This document shows positions 5,723 through 13,234 of a stretch of 13,234 nucleotides of DNA, in pieces. The position numbers and the translations under genes were made by a program. The stretch's first letter is position 1; the number at the start of each line of letters is the position of its first letter. This stretch comes from JABDNZ01 sp964407425 (lineage in GTDB: Bacteria; Gemmatimonadota; Gemmatimonadetes; Longimicrobiales; Gaopeijiaceae): positions 1 to 13,234 of the forward strand of contig CAYOVN010000094.1 in NCBI GenBank assembly GCA_964407425.1, written 5' to 3'. The notes under the pieces are model-generated. The model made no database searches, was not told the origin of the DNA, and saw nothing but the letters and a program-made list of their open reading frames with translations.

Positions 5723-7579
5723 ATGAAAACCCGTCTCGCTGGAGTCTTATCCTTGAGTCCGCGGGGGTTGTTCCTCCGCGCTGCCTTCGTCGCGGTTGCA
5801 CCGGTAGCCCTTCCTCTCTTTCTGACTTCCTGCGGACAATCATCGGATTCGTCCCGGGCGCCGATTCAGGCTTCCACTGAGGGCCCCGCCCCGTCCCTGG
5901 CCGAGGCCCCCACCCCTGAAATGGAAGCGTGGGTTGACGAGACCCTCACCGGGATGAGCCTGGAGGAGAAGGTTGGCCAGCTCATCTCCACGGATGTCTT
6001 CGGAGATTACCGGCCGGAAGACGACCCCGATTTCCAGCGGTGGCTTGGCCTGGCCCGGGATCAGGGCGTAGGCATGTTCGTTCTTTACGGGGGCACCCCC
6101 CGGGACGTGGCCAATCTCACCAACCGTCTCCAGGCGGAGGCGGAGGTTCCTCTGCTGATCTCTGCCGATTTCGAGGGTGGACCCGGCCAGCAGGTGGTGG
6201 GGGCCAGCGAGTTCCCGGGGGTCATGGGCTTTAGTGCGGCAGGGTCCGCCGACCTGATGTACCGGGCGGCAACTGCGGCCGCCGTCGAAGGCCGGGCCAT
6301 GGGAATCCATCTGACTTATACACCCGTTGTGGATGTGGAATCACATCCCCTGAATCCTGCCCAGAGCGTTCGTTCATTTGGTGGAGACCTGGAGCTTCTG
6401 GCCGAAATGGTCCAGGCCTACGTCCAGGGCTTCCATGAGAACGGCATGCTCACCACGGCTAAGCATTTTCCCGGACGGGGCGACATCGACCTGATGCCGA
6501 ACAACCCTCCCTGGACCTGGATCGACAAGACGGCCCAGGAGGTGGAGGAGCAGGATTTCCGGGGTTTCAAGGTTGCCATCGATGCCGGTGTGGACTTCGT
6601 CATGAGTGAGCACATCGCCATCCCGTCAGTAACGGAGGGCTCGGAACTTCCGGCAAGCGTCGAGGGGAAACTCGCGTCGGGATGGCTGCGAGATCGGTTG
6701 GGGTTCGAGGGAATTCTCACCTCCGACGACCTCTGGTATGACCATGTGGTGGAGCGGTTCGGGGCAGAAGAGGTGGCGGTCATGGCCTTCGAGGCCGGAC
6801 ACGACATGATCCTCAAGCCGAAGGACCCGGTTGCAACAATCGGAGCCCTGGTGGAAGCGGTGGAATCAGGGCGGATAACCGAAGAGCGAGTGGACGATGT
6901 AGTCCGGAGGCTTCTCACCCTTAAGGCCCGGCTGAGCCTGCACCAGAGTCGCTATGTGGACGGAGGAAGCGTGAGTGATCTCGTGGGGACTCCGGACCAT
7001 CAGGAGTTGGTTCAGGAAGTAGCCGACCGATCTCTCACCCTACTCAAAAACGATGGTGTCCTGCCCGTCGATCGGGAGGGCCTGGGAAGGCTTGTGAACA
7101 TCAGTGTTCAGAAGGCCCAGACCGACCCTTCGCCGCCTGCCCTGGCTTCCGCATTGGCTGCGGCTTTCCCCGGAACCCGGAGTTACACTCTTCGGCCTGG
7201 CTCCGGCGCCGGTGTCTATGATGCGGCGTGGGCCGCAGTAACCGATGCTGACCTGGTAGTGGTTTCCCTCTTCGTGCCTCGGACCCGACACGGCGACACG
7301 ACTCCGATTCGGGACGCCGACCTGGCCTTCCTTCAGCGTGTCATGGCGGCCAAGCCAGGCCAGGTCGTCGCCATGGCCTATGGGAATCCCCATCTCATAA
7401 GGGAAATGCCGGGCGTTCCGGCATTCCTCGTGGGCTACGGGGAGCGGGGCTGGTATGGGAACCAGGCGGTCTACTTCGACACCTTCATAAGGGCGCTCAC
7501 CGGAGAGTTGGAGCCCTCCGGGAAGCTCCCGGTGCTTGTCAGCGACGATTACCCCATGGGGAGTGGGATGGGGTACTAG
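5723..7579 (+). CDS. Glycoside hydrolase family 3 lipoprotein, atypical active-site loop
   Basis: 618 aa. GH3 enzymes release terminal beta-linked glucose, xylose or N-acetylglucosamine from glycans with retention. The signal ends in LTSC (Cys37), so the protein is probably a lipoprotein outside the cytoplasm. The TIM barrel covers about 66-400: EEKVGQLI (81-88), the substrate-binding KHFPGRGD (247-254), and FEGILTSDDL (328-337) with Asp335 the expected nucleophile. A second alpha/beta domain begins at SLTLLKNDGVLPVD (437-450) and ends around GKLPV (600-604). The barrel looks NagZ/BglX-like, but after KHFPGRGD the residues are IDLMPNNPPW. The DSH motif that supplies the acid/base Asp-His pair of NagZ-type N-acetylglucosaminidases is missing, so specificity and acid/base catalyst are uncertain. 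ATG 5723 follows GGAGGCAGG and starts the signal peptide; an in-frame upstream ATG at 5597 would add 42 non-protein-like residues. The gene is convergent with the glycosylasparaginase gene, 28 nt away. Confidence 0.92.
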   Translation: MKTRLAGVLSLSPRGLFLRAAFVAVAPVALPLFLTSCGQSSDSSRAPIQASTEGPAPSLAEAPTPEMEAWVDETLTGMSLEEKVGQLISTDVFGDYRPEDDPDFQRWLGLARDQGVGMFVLYGGTPRDVANLTNRLQAEAEVPLLISADFEGGPGQQVVGASEFPGVMGFSAAGSADLMYRAATAAAVEGRAMGIHLTYTPVVDVESHPLNPAQSVRSFGGDLELLAEMVQAYVQGFHENGMLTTAKHFPGRGDIDLMPNNPPWTWIDKTAQEVEEQDFRGFKVAIDAGVDFVMSEHIAIPSVTEGSELPASVEGKLASGWLRDRLGFEGILTSDDLWYDHVVERFGAEEVAVMAFEAGHDMILKPKDPVATIGALVEAVESGRITEERVDDVVRRLLTLKARLSLHQSRYVDGGSVSDLVGTPDHQELVQEVADRSLTLLKNDGVLPVDREGLGRLVNISVQKAQTDPSPPALASALAAAFPGTRSYTLRPGSGAGVYDAAWAAVTDADLVVVSLFVPRTRHGDTTPIRDADLAFLQRVMAAKPGQVVAMAYGNPHLIREMPGVPAFLVGYGERGWYGNQAVYFDTFIRALTGELEPSGKLPVLVSDDYPMGSGMGY

Positions 7580-7607
7580 TAAAGACACCCCTAGCCAGGT
7601 TCGCCCA

Positions 7608-8732
7608 CTATCGCCAGGGAATAGCGCCCAACTCCTCCTGAGTCATGGGTGGCAGGAGCGCATCTCCCGGCTCCAGGTGGTGGCCCGATGCGTCCTGGAC
7701 GCAGTATCCCAGCCCCGCGACGGCTCCCGTGTCATCCAATCGCCCTCTCAGTGAGCAGCATCCGTACTCACCGTTCTTGTTGAGGGCGACCAGCTTCATC
7801 CCGAACATGGGGCGGCCGCCGTGCCGGGAGGCCATGACCTCACAAAGGGCCCGGCAAGCTGCCGTGGGAGAAAGACCCTCCCGCATTTTTTCCACCACCA
7901 TCCTGCTGGCCGAGACCTTCACACATTCCTCGCCGTGACCCGTGGCTCCAGCGGCCCCGATGGCATTGTCCACGTACAACCCGGCGCCGATGATGGGTGA
8001 GTCGCCGACACGACCTACGATCTTGAAGTGGTGCCCCACTGTGCTGGTGACGCCGGCGATGTCTCCGTTGGCATCCAGGGTGAGAACGTTGATGGTACCA
8101 CCGCCCTCGGGTTTGTCCGGGTCCTTCGGAGGGAAGTAGTAGTCCCGGTTGCTCAGCGTTTCCTTCCAGGTGAGCCAGTTCTTCCGGGCCTGCTCCGTCA
8201 GGAGGTCCTCCTCTTTGAACCCGTGCATCTTTGCGAACCGGAGAGCCCCCTTACCCACGAGCATCCAGTGGTCGGTTCGTTCCATCACCAGCCGGGCCAC
8301 CGAACAGGGTGTTTTGATATTCTCCAGCGCTGCCACAGCACCGATGTTGTTGTCGTCGGCACCGTTCATTACCGAAGCGTCGAGTTGGTGGAACCCGTCT
8401 TCGTTGGGATCGCCGCCGTAACCCACCGACCGATCCCGGGGGTCCAGCTCCGACACATTGGTCCCCTTTTCGGCGGCGTCCATGGCGGAGCCTCCGGCCG
8501 CGAGAATCCCCCAAGCCGTGTCAGTGATTTCCTCCCGAACCGCTGCATTGGTTTTGCTGCTGACCACCAGGGGTCGATTGGCCTGAATCGACCCTCCAGC
8601 GGCCCCCTTTGATTGCTCAGCTTTGTCTGCCACTTCTGCAGCGCCAGCTTCGCCATGGAGAAGGGGAAGGGCCAGGCTCCCGCCCACGAGCGTCGAGATG
8701 AACGTTCTACGATTCGGATCGTTGGAAGGCAT
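7608..8732 (-). CDS. N4-(beta-N-acetylglucosaminyl)-L-asparaginase (glycosylasparaginase), Tat-type export
   Basis: 374 aa, an Ntn-hydrolase that splits the N-glycosidic bond between asparagine and N-acetylglucosamine in Asn-linked glycan remnants; relatives also hydrolyse beta-aspartyl peptides. Motifs match the family: SVGYGGDPNEDG (102-113), GGGTINVL (210-217), where autocleavage before Thr213 would free the nucleophile, TSTVG (229-233), GRVGDSPIIGAGLY (240-253) and GATGHGE (262-268). The RVGDSP and ATGHGE blocks bind the aspartyl moiety. The N terminus, NRRTF (7-11) followed by a hydrophobic stretch to about 25, is a Tat-like signal, so the enzyme is expected to be exported already folded. 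AAGGAGAA lies about 6 nt before the ATG at 8732. It is the last gene of the sugar operon, only 11 nt after the kinase stop. It could have a related aspartyl-glycosylamine substrate rather than GlcNAc-Asn. Confidence 0.92.
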   Translation of the reverse strand: MPSNDPNRRTFISTLVGGSLALPLLHGEAGAAEVADKAEQSKGAAGGSIQANRPLVVSSKTNAAVREEITDTAWGILAAGGSAMDAAEKGTNVSELDPRDRSVGYGGDPNEDGFHQLDASVMNGADDNNIGAVAALENIKTPCSVARLVMERTDHWMLVGKGALRFAKMHGFKEEDLLTEQARKNWLTWKETLSNRDYYFPPKDPDKPEGGGTINVLTLDANGDIAGVTSTVGHHFKIVGRVGDSPIIGAGLYVDNAIGAAGATGHGEECVKVSASRMVVEKMREGLSPTAACRALCEVMASRHGGRPMFGMKLVALNKNGEYGCCSLRGRLDDTGAVAGLGYCVQDASGHHLEPGDALLPPMTQEELGAIPWR

Positions 8733-8743
8733 GCTGGTTCTCC

Positions 8744-10426
8744 TTATTCCATTATCTGTGCGTAAGCGACCTGGTCTTCATACATGCGCTGGAAGACTCG
8801 GTATTTGCGATCGTGGTATTCAGCGACTTCGCCACCGGCTGGTTCGATCACTCCGAGGGCGGCGCTCATGGTTCCCATGGCCGACAAAAGGGAGGAGTGA
8901 TCCCCAGCTGCCACTGCGCCCATCATGGCTGAACCCAGGAGGACGGCTTCCGGCTCCCGAGGGAGGGCGATTCGGCAGCCCGTGATGTCGGCGTGCTCCC
9001 GGACGAAAATCGGGTTCTTGGTGTCACCCCCAGTGGCGATGAGGGTTTGGATCCGGTATCCCTTGGCGTTCATCTCTTCCAGGATATGCCGGGTTCCGTG
9101 TGCGATTGCCTGAACGGTGGCCAGGTAGAGGAGGGCCAACGAGTCCAGCGAGTCGGTAAGCTTCAACCCCGAGATCATGCCCCGAAGCCGGGGCTCGGCC
9201 CTGGGACTCCGGTTTCCGTGGAAGTCCGGTTGGACGTGGAGTCCGGCGGTAAGGGCAGCGGGGAAGGGTTCGTTGGAATCGACAACCAAAGCTTCGAGGC
9301 GCTCGTTCAGAAGGGCGTATACCGTGGTGCTCCGGTCCTCCGCCTGCTGCCGAAGCTCGGCTCCCCGGGCATGAGAGTGGATCACATGGTCGATCAGGGA
9401 TCCGGTGGCCGATTGTCCACCTTCCGTGAGCCAGAGTCCCGGAACCATCGCCGAGTAGTAAGGACCCCATATGCCCGGAATGAAGAGGGGATCCTTCGAG
9501 ACAGCCATGTGACAGCTGGAGGTGCCGCCGATGAGGGCCAGGCGCTCCTCCATTTCGGCTTCCGATGGTGGATAGCCCTCCAGAGGAGTCCCGAGAAGGC
9601 CGAGGCCGCCAGCGTGGGCATCGATGATGGAGACAGCCACGGGGATGCCGGGGCTGAGGCCCAATTCGGCAGCGGAGATGGGGGTCAGTTCACCGACTTT
9701 CTCACCAATGGGTCGCACGCGTTTCCCGATCCGGGCGAACCCCTCTCGGGCCAACTCCTCCAACCCCACCTCCCGGAAGTAGCTTTTGTCCCATCGGCCA
9801 ACAGTCGGCGGTTCGTTCCCCCCTGACCCCGCGCCGTCCCCTTCCTCGTGCCCTAGATAGGTCCACTTGCACACCGTGGTGCAGAGGGACCGGACATCCA
9901 CACCTGTGGCCCGGTAGCTGAGAAAGTCGGGAAGGTCCAGGAATCTGGTGGCCCGGGCCCATGTGTCGGAGAGGTTCTCCTTCAGCCAAAGGAGCTTCGG
10001 GGTCTCCATCTCAGGGGAGATAATCCCACCTACGTACTGAAGGACCGGGTGCTCCGTACTGTTGATCCGGTCGGCCTGTTCGACCGCCCGGTGGTCCATC
10101 CATACGATGACGTTCTGTCGGGCCTCCCCGGTGGGGCTGACCGTCAGGGGTTGGTCCCCGTCTCCCAACACCACCAGAGAGCAGGTTGCGTCGAAGCCGA
10201 CCCCTCGGATCTGGTTACCCTCCAGGTCGGCCTCAGAGAGTGCAGTCCGAATGGCTCTTCCGCATGCTTCCCATATGTCATCGGAGGACTGCTCCACGAA
10301 GTCCTCCGCCGGATGCCATAGCTTGATGGGTTCGACTCCGATTCCGCATCGAACGCCCGATGAATCAAAGATCCCAGCCCGGGCGCTCCCGGTTCCGACG
10401 TCGACTCCCAGGTAGTAGTGGCTCAT
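8744..10426 (-). CDS. FGGY-family pentulokinase, probable D-ribulokinase
   Basis: 560 aa, a full-length FGGY carbohydrate kinase that transfers the ATP gamma-phosphate to a ketose in the cytoplasm. The N-terminal domain opens with the phosphate-binding LGVDVGTGSARAGIF (6-20). FDATCSLVVL (78-87) contains TCSLV, a motif associated with the D-ribulokinase (FGGY/YDR109C) branch and absent from typical L-ribulokinases and xylulokinases. WMDHRA (109-114) and the catalytic-base region IIDAHAGGLG with Asp269 follow. In the C-terminal half are GGTSSCH (300-306), PDFHGNRSP (400-408) and the ATP-domain GGDTKNP (466-472). D-ribulose to D-ribulose-5-phosphate is the best-supported reaction; another pentulose is possible. 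The gene begins 3 nt after the isomerase stop with no clear Shine-Dalgarno, so its translation is probably coupled. An insert around 192-208, rich in Gly, Glu and Asp, is probably a surface loop. Confidence 0.92.
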   Translation of the reverse strand: MSHYYLGVDVGTGSARAGIFDSSGVRCGIGVEPIKLWHPAEDFVEQSSDDIWEACGRAIRTALSEADLEGNQIRGVGFDATCSLVVLGDGDQPLTVSPTGEARQNVIVWMDHRAVEQADRINSTEHPVLQYVGGIISPEMETPKLLWLKENLSDTWARATRFLDLPDFLSYRATGVDVRSLCTTVCKWTYLGHEEGDGAGSGGNEPPTVGRWDKSYFREVGLEELAREGFARIGKRVRPIGEKVGELTPISAAELGLSPGIPVAVSIIDAHAGGLGLLGTPLEGYPPSEAEMEERLALIGGTSSCHMAVSKDPLFIPGIWGPYYSAMVPGLWLTEGGQSATGSLIDHVIHSHARGAELRQQAEDRSTTVYALLNERLEALVVDSNEPFPAALTAGLHVQPDFHGNRSPRAEPRLRGMISGLKLTDSLDSLALLYLATVQAIAHGTRHILEEMNAKGYRIQTLIATGGDTKNPIFVREHADITGCRIALPREPEAVLLGSAMMGAVAAGDHSSLLSAMGTMSAALGVIEPAGGEVAEYHDRKYRVFQRMYEDQVAYAQIME

Positions 10427-10429
10427 TCG

Positions 10430-11950
10430 TCAGGCCTTGTCCCGGAGGATTCGAACCTTGAACCCCATCTCTTTGGAAAGGGCTACCATTTCCTCGAAGA
10501 TGTTCCCGTAGGCCACTGCAACATGGTTCGAGAGATAGTGGGCCATTAAGGTGTCCCGGCCGATCCCCAGGTCGGCGGCCATGAACGGCCACTCCCGTGT
10601 CGTTCCCTCCCACCAGGCGTCTCGTTTTTCAGAGGGCAGTTCCACAACTTCTCCCTGCCCGATGTCCATCCATAGGACGTCTTCCCTGATGTAGCACCGG
10701 GCCCAGGTCATCTCCCCGGGCAGGCTCTCGCCGGCAAAGGTGCCGCCGGGGATAGGGAAGTAGCCCGCCGGCTGACGGTAGCTGTGGACACCATCCAGGG
10801 TGTCGGGATCATGGTTGAAGGCGTAGGCGCCGCAGGATCCCGAATTCAGCAGTACCCAGAGGAACCTTCCGTCGTGCTCCCCACCCCACCGGACGTCGTG
10901 GAACATCACCGCCTGGTGCAGGTCCTTCGCTTTCAGGAGACGCTTCATCATCTCCATGGGGACGGCGTTGCCCTGGTCCGCCTCGGTGGAGCAGATGACG
11001 TTGTCGCCGTTGGACTCGGGCCGGCAGGTAGAGTTGAAGAGTCCCTCGGCGAAGTCCGAGGGGGGTCGGAGCGGGATGAGCCCGAGTTGGTACTGCCATC
11101 CCAGGCAATCCGCCTTGTACTCCTGAAGCATGTCCGAAACGGCCAGGTAATCCCTGAGCTGTTCTCGGGTAGCATTCTCTGTGAAGTCTTCGACACCCGG
11201 CTCGCCCCAGTGGAAGTTCACCCCCCTGTCCTTCACAAAGGAGTATGCGTCCTCGATGCGGGCCTGAGAGATTTCCTTCCCCCGGGAGATGATCCAGGCC
11301 TGGTCGATCTTGTGCTCCGTGAACCCGTGGCGGTTCAGAAGGCGGGGGCCAAAATATCCGTTGATCATCCCCATGGAGGTGTCGCCCAACATCAGGATCA
11401 GAGCCCGCCGATCCTGGAACTCCTTGGCCACCTTGGACGCCAGCTCTGCAGCCTCGGCCGACACGGGCGCATCGTAGCTGATGGCGTCCTCGCCGTAGGT
11501 GGCGACTCCCGTTTGGCACCACTCCACCAGGCTGTTCATGAATCTTTCGTCGGTGGTCCAATCAGGAGAGTCGGTCCACGCTCTGGAGAAGGGCCGTCCC
11601 AGGCTTTCCAGACAGGCACCGGTGTTCAGGAGACCCACCAGGCCGGGCCATTGGCCGGAGAAGTTACTGGCCAGGAGGAGAGGGTTGTCTTTGCCTACCA
11701 CTCCCTCGGTGGTGTGGGGCCCATAGAACCAGTGAACACAGATCCCGATCATGGGATCCTGGATGGGCCCCAGCTTTTCGATGGAGTGGTGAGGTTTGGT
11801 GAGGAACCCCTCCACCCGGTACGACTCCCGGCCCAGCTTTTTCAGGGCGGCTTCCATCTGGAGGGTCGCCTCGGTGATGCTGGGGAGGGCCTGTTGGTTT
11901 GGCGTGTCCCGACCATCGCCGGGCCAGAAAAGGGCAATCCGTTCCTTCAT
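10430..11950 (-). CDS. L-fucose/L-arabinose isomerase-fold sugar isomerase
   Basis: 506 aa, resembling the fucose/arabinose isomerase superfamily, which interconverts an aldose and ketose with a bound divalent metal. Supporting features are the N-terminal alpha/beta domain, the segment MLGDTSMGMINGYFGPRLL (187-205; the SMGM part is typical of the FucI-type fold), and three plausible metal ligands in the usual order: a Glu in STEADQGN (Glu323), an Asp in FHDVRW (Asp352) and a C-terminal His in HYLSNHVAVAYGN (His471 or His476). It differs from canonical FucI and AraA in length and motif wording, so the substrate should not be assumed. Enzymes of this fold often accept both L-fucose and D-arabinose. 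With a D-ribulokinase-type gene next to it, D-arabinose to D-ribulose is the leading inference. The ATG at 11950 has AGGAGA 9 nt upstream. It is the third visible gene of the operon, 48 nt after the binding-protein stop. Confidence 0.87.
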   Translation of the reverse strand: MKERIALFWPGDGRDTPNQQALPSITEATLQMEAALKKLGRESYRVEGFLTKPHHSIEKLGPIQDPMIGICVHWFYGPHTTEGVVGKDNPLLLASNFSGQWPGLVGLLNTGACLESLGRPFSRAWTDSPDWTTDERFMNSLVEWCQTGVATYGEDAISYDAPVSAEAAELASKVAKEFQDRRALILMLGDTSMGMINGYFGPRLLNRHGFTEHKIDQAWIISRGKEISQARIEDAYSFVKDRGVNFHWGEPGVEDFTENATREQLRDYLAVSDMLQEYKADCLGWQYQLGLIPLRPPSDFAEGLFNSTCRPESNGDNVICSTEADQGNAVPMEMMKRLLKAKDLHQAVMFHDVRWGGEHDGRFLWVLLNSGSCGAYAFNHDPDTLDGVHSYRQPAGYFPIPGGTFAGESLPGEMTWARCYIREDVLWMDIGQGEVVELPSEKRDAWWEGTTREWPFMAADLGIGRDTLMAHYLSNHVAVAYGNIFEEMVALSKEMGFKVRILRDKA

Positions 11951-11998
11951 GGTCGAATCTCCTGGTATCGAAACAAACGCGGCTCCAGTCCGTGTCTC

Positions 11999-12964
11999 TC
12001 AGCCGATGGGCTCTCCGCCCGAATCCACGTTGGTCTGGGTGAAGAGCCTGGTGCCCAAAGTGATGGCTTTTGAAACTTCCCCGCCCTGGAGGAGGGCCAG
12101 GGCAGCTTCGATGGCCTCCTCCCCACCGGTGGGGTAAAGGAAGGTGGCGTCCATGATCCCCTCCCGGACGTACTGCTGGCCTTCGTGCGGGAGAGCGTCG
12201 ATGCCGACGAAGAGCATCTCACCTTCCCGCCCGGCGGCCCGTGCAGCCAACCACGCGCCGTGGGCTCCAGGGTCGTTGTGGGCGTAGACCACGTCGATTC
12301 GGTCATTGGTGGCCAGGGCCGACTCCATTTCCCGACGGGCATTCGGTTCCAGCCACTGCATCTCCCCGCTGAACACCAGCTCCAGGCCCGGATTCTGATC
12401 CATGGCCATTCCTTCCAGGAAACCCTGGTTCCGGTCCTGCCCGGGTGTGGAGGTCATGAGCCCTTTCAGTTCCACCACCTTCCCCTGGTCTCCCACCATC
12501 TCCCGAATCCAGGCACCGGCCTCCCGGCCGATCCGGACATTGTCGGCGCCGATGAAGGTGCTGTATTCCTCCCCCTGGACTTTCCGGTCCAACACGATCA
12601 CGGGGACCCCCTTTTGGTAGGCTTCGGCAACGGGCCGAGTCAGGGGAGCGGCCTCCTTGGGGCTGATGATGATGAGGTCAACGCCCTGCTCAACGAACTC
12701 CTCCACCTGGGCTCGCTGGGTGAGGGAGTTGTTCTGGGCGTCTTTGAAGATGACCCGGAGGTTTGCATGACCTTCAGCGGCGGCCCGGACGTCGGCGTCC
12801 ATCTGCACCCGCCAGGGCTCCCCCAGGTTGCACTGGCTCATGCCGATGACCCAGGGATCCTCGGCCGTACCGGCGTGGCCACCTTCGGGAGCGGATCCGC
12901 AGGCAGTAGTCACCCCAAACGCAAGAACGGCCGCAGGGAGCCAGGCCGTTAATCCTCGGTTCAC
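11999..12964 (-). CDS. Sugar ABC transporter substrate-binding lipoprotein (RbsB-like)
   Basis: 321 aa, a periplasmic-binding-protein type 1 fold of the ribose/xylose/galactose cluster that delivers a sugar to the membrane permease. A signal peptide ends in TTAC (Cys22, acceptable but not classical lipobox). Family features are the opening strand with SQCNLGEPWRVQM (43-55), where the Trp would stack on the sugar ring; DLIIISPKEAAPL; the hinge-region GVPVIVLDRKV; FIGADN with GREAG; VYAHNDPGAHG, in which Asn and Asp commonly contact sugar hydroxyls; and FVGIDALPHEG. The GTG start at 12964 is supported by an AAGGAGG site about 7 nt upstream and by the signal peptide beginning immediately. Gene order permease, binding protein, isomerase, kinase indicates that it imports the isomerase substrate. 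Its ligand is unknown. Confidence 0.92.
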   Translation of the reverse strand: MNRGLTAWLPAAVLAFGVTTACGSAPEGGHAGTAEDPWVIGMSQCNLGEPWRVQMDADVRAAAEGHANLRVIFKDAQNNSLTQRAQVEEFVEQGVDLIIISPKEAAPLTRPVAEAYQKGVPVIVLDRKVQGEEYSTFIGADNVRIGREAGAWIREMVGDQGKVVELKGLMTSTPGQDRNQGFLEGMAMDQNPGLELVFSGEMQWLEPNARREMESALATNDRIDVVYAHNDPGAHGAWLAARAAGREGEMLFVGIDALPHEGQQYVREGIMDATFLYPTGGEEAIEAALALLQGGEVSKAITLGTRLFTQTNVDSGGEPIG

Positions 12965-12970
12965 GTATCG

Positions 12971-12977
12971 CCTCCTT
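12971..12977 (-). promoter_or_regulatory. Ribosome binding site fixing the GTG start of the binding-protein gene
   Basis: Read on the minus strand, AAGGAGG lies about 6-7 nt before the GTG at 12964, a near-perfect anti-16S match. No in-frame ATG in the signal peptide offers an alternative, so this site decides the start. Confidence 0.75.
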
Positions 12978-13012
12978 CAAAGCGCGTTGGAATCCCCCCG
13001 CTCATCCCCCAA

Positions 13013-13234
13013 CTACTCTCTCCCCCGCTGGAAGAGTACGGCGCAGATGATGATGGCGCCCGTCAGCATGAGCCGCGTGGCTTCCGGGGCCGCGTTGAGG
13101 GAGAGGATCTTCTGGAGGTATCCGATGGTCAGGACGCCGATCAGCGTCAGGATCACACTCCCCTTTCCGCCGGCCAGAGTTGTTCCGCCGATCACCACCA
13201 TGGCGATGGCATCCAGCTCGTAGGCCATGCCGGT
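13013..13234 (-). CDS. ABC transporter permease, RbsC type (C-terminal part, runs off the right edge)
   Basis: The last 73 residues of a permease are visible; the 5' end lies outside the window. The stretch YELDAIAMVVIGGTTLAGG, then GKGSV, is the signature of ribose/xylose/autoinducer-2 type permeases (BPD_transp_2 family), followed by two hydrophobic segments (ILTLIGVLTIGYLQ and LMLTGAIIICAVLF) and a short basic tail, GRE at the end. It sits in the inner membrane and would pair with an ATPase, presumably encoded just beyond the window, and with the binding lipoprotein 48 nt downstream. An internal ATG at 13226-13228 is not the start, since conserved sequence continues upstream of it. Confidence 0.95.
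   Translation of the reverse strand, partial: TGMAYELDAIAMVVIGGTTLAGGKGSVILTLIGVLTIGYLQKILSLNAAPEATRLMLTGAIIICAVLFQRGRE

Noticed and set aside
8993..9826. Plus-strand open frame (277 codons) opposite the kinase gene
   Set aside because: Antisense shadow of the FGGY kinase, no recognisable domain or ribosome binding site.
10784..12073. Long plus-strand open frame (429 codons) opposite the isomerase gene
   Set aside because: It lies antisense to a recognisable isomerase and has no protein-family motifs; long antisense frames are expected in GC-rich coding DNA.
12185..12952. Plus-strand open frame (255 codons) opposite the sugar-binding protein gene
   Set aside because: Antisense to an intact binding-protein gene; composition reflects the complement of that gene.

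Overview
The window is about 60% GC by eye and gene-dense. It has clear Shine-Dalgarno sites, several predicted lipoproteins (penicillin-type acylase, diheme cytochrome, GH3 hydrolase, sugar-binding protein) and one Tat-like signal peptide. Together these indicate a Gram-negative, heterotrophic, respiring bacterium. The mix of lipoprotein acylase, exported M20 amidohydrolase, a DUF2178-like membrane protein paired with an XRE regulator, and sugar/peptide scavenging resembles Gemmatimonadota or a neighbouring phylum. That placement is an inference; there is no rRNA or other marker here. I see no RNA gene, insertion sequence, CRISPR array or phage gene.

Left part (1-4646). A penicillin-acylase family lipoprotein (minus strand) diverges from a two-gene operon (plus strand): a four-helix membrane protein and a 72-aa XRE-type repressor that overlap by a GTGA junction. 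The shared intergenic region holds a near-consensus promoter with overlapping inverted repeats, which suggests autoregulation. An exported M20 amidohydrolase (AbgB-like) converges on this operon from the right.

Middle part (4647-7579). Two plus-strand lipoprotein genes follow. One is a cytochrome made of two tandem c-556/c'-like domains. The other is a glycoside hydrolase family 3 enzyme that lacks the Asp-His pair of NagZ-type hexosaminidases. A hairpin lies between them.

Right part (7608-13234). A five-gene minus-strand operon enters from beyond the right edge. In transcription order it encodes an RbsC-type permease (partial), a sugar-binding lipoprotein, a fucose/arabinose-isomerase-fold protein, an FGGY pentulokinase with the TCSLV motif of D-ribulokinases, and a Tat-type glycosylasparaginase. 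The simplest reading is uptake of a free sugar, isomerisation to a ketose and phosphorylation to enter the pentose phosphate pathway; D-arabinose via D-ribulose fits best. The exported glycosylasparaginase at the end is unexpected and suggests that the sugar, or an accompanying nitrogen source, is released from glycosyl-asparagine conjugates outside the cytoplasm. The operon promoter, the ABC ATPase and any regulator lie outside the window.
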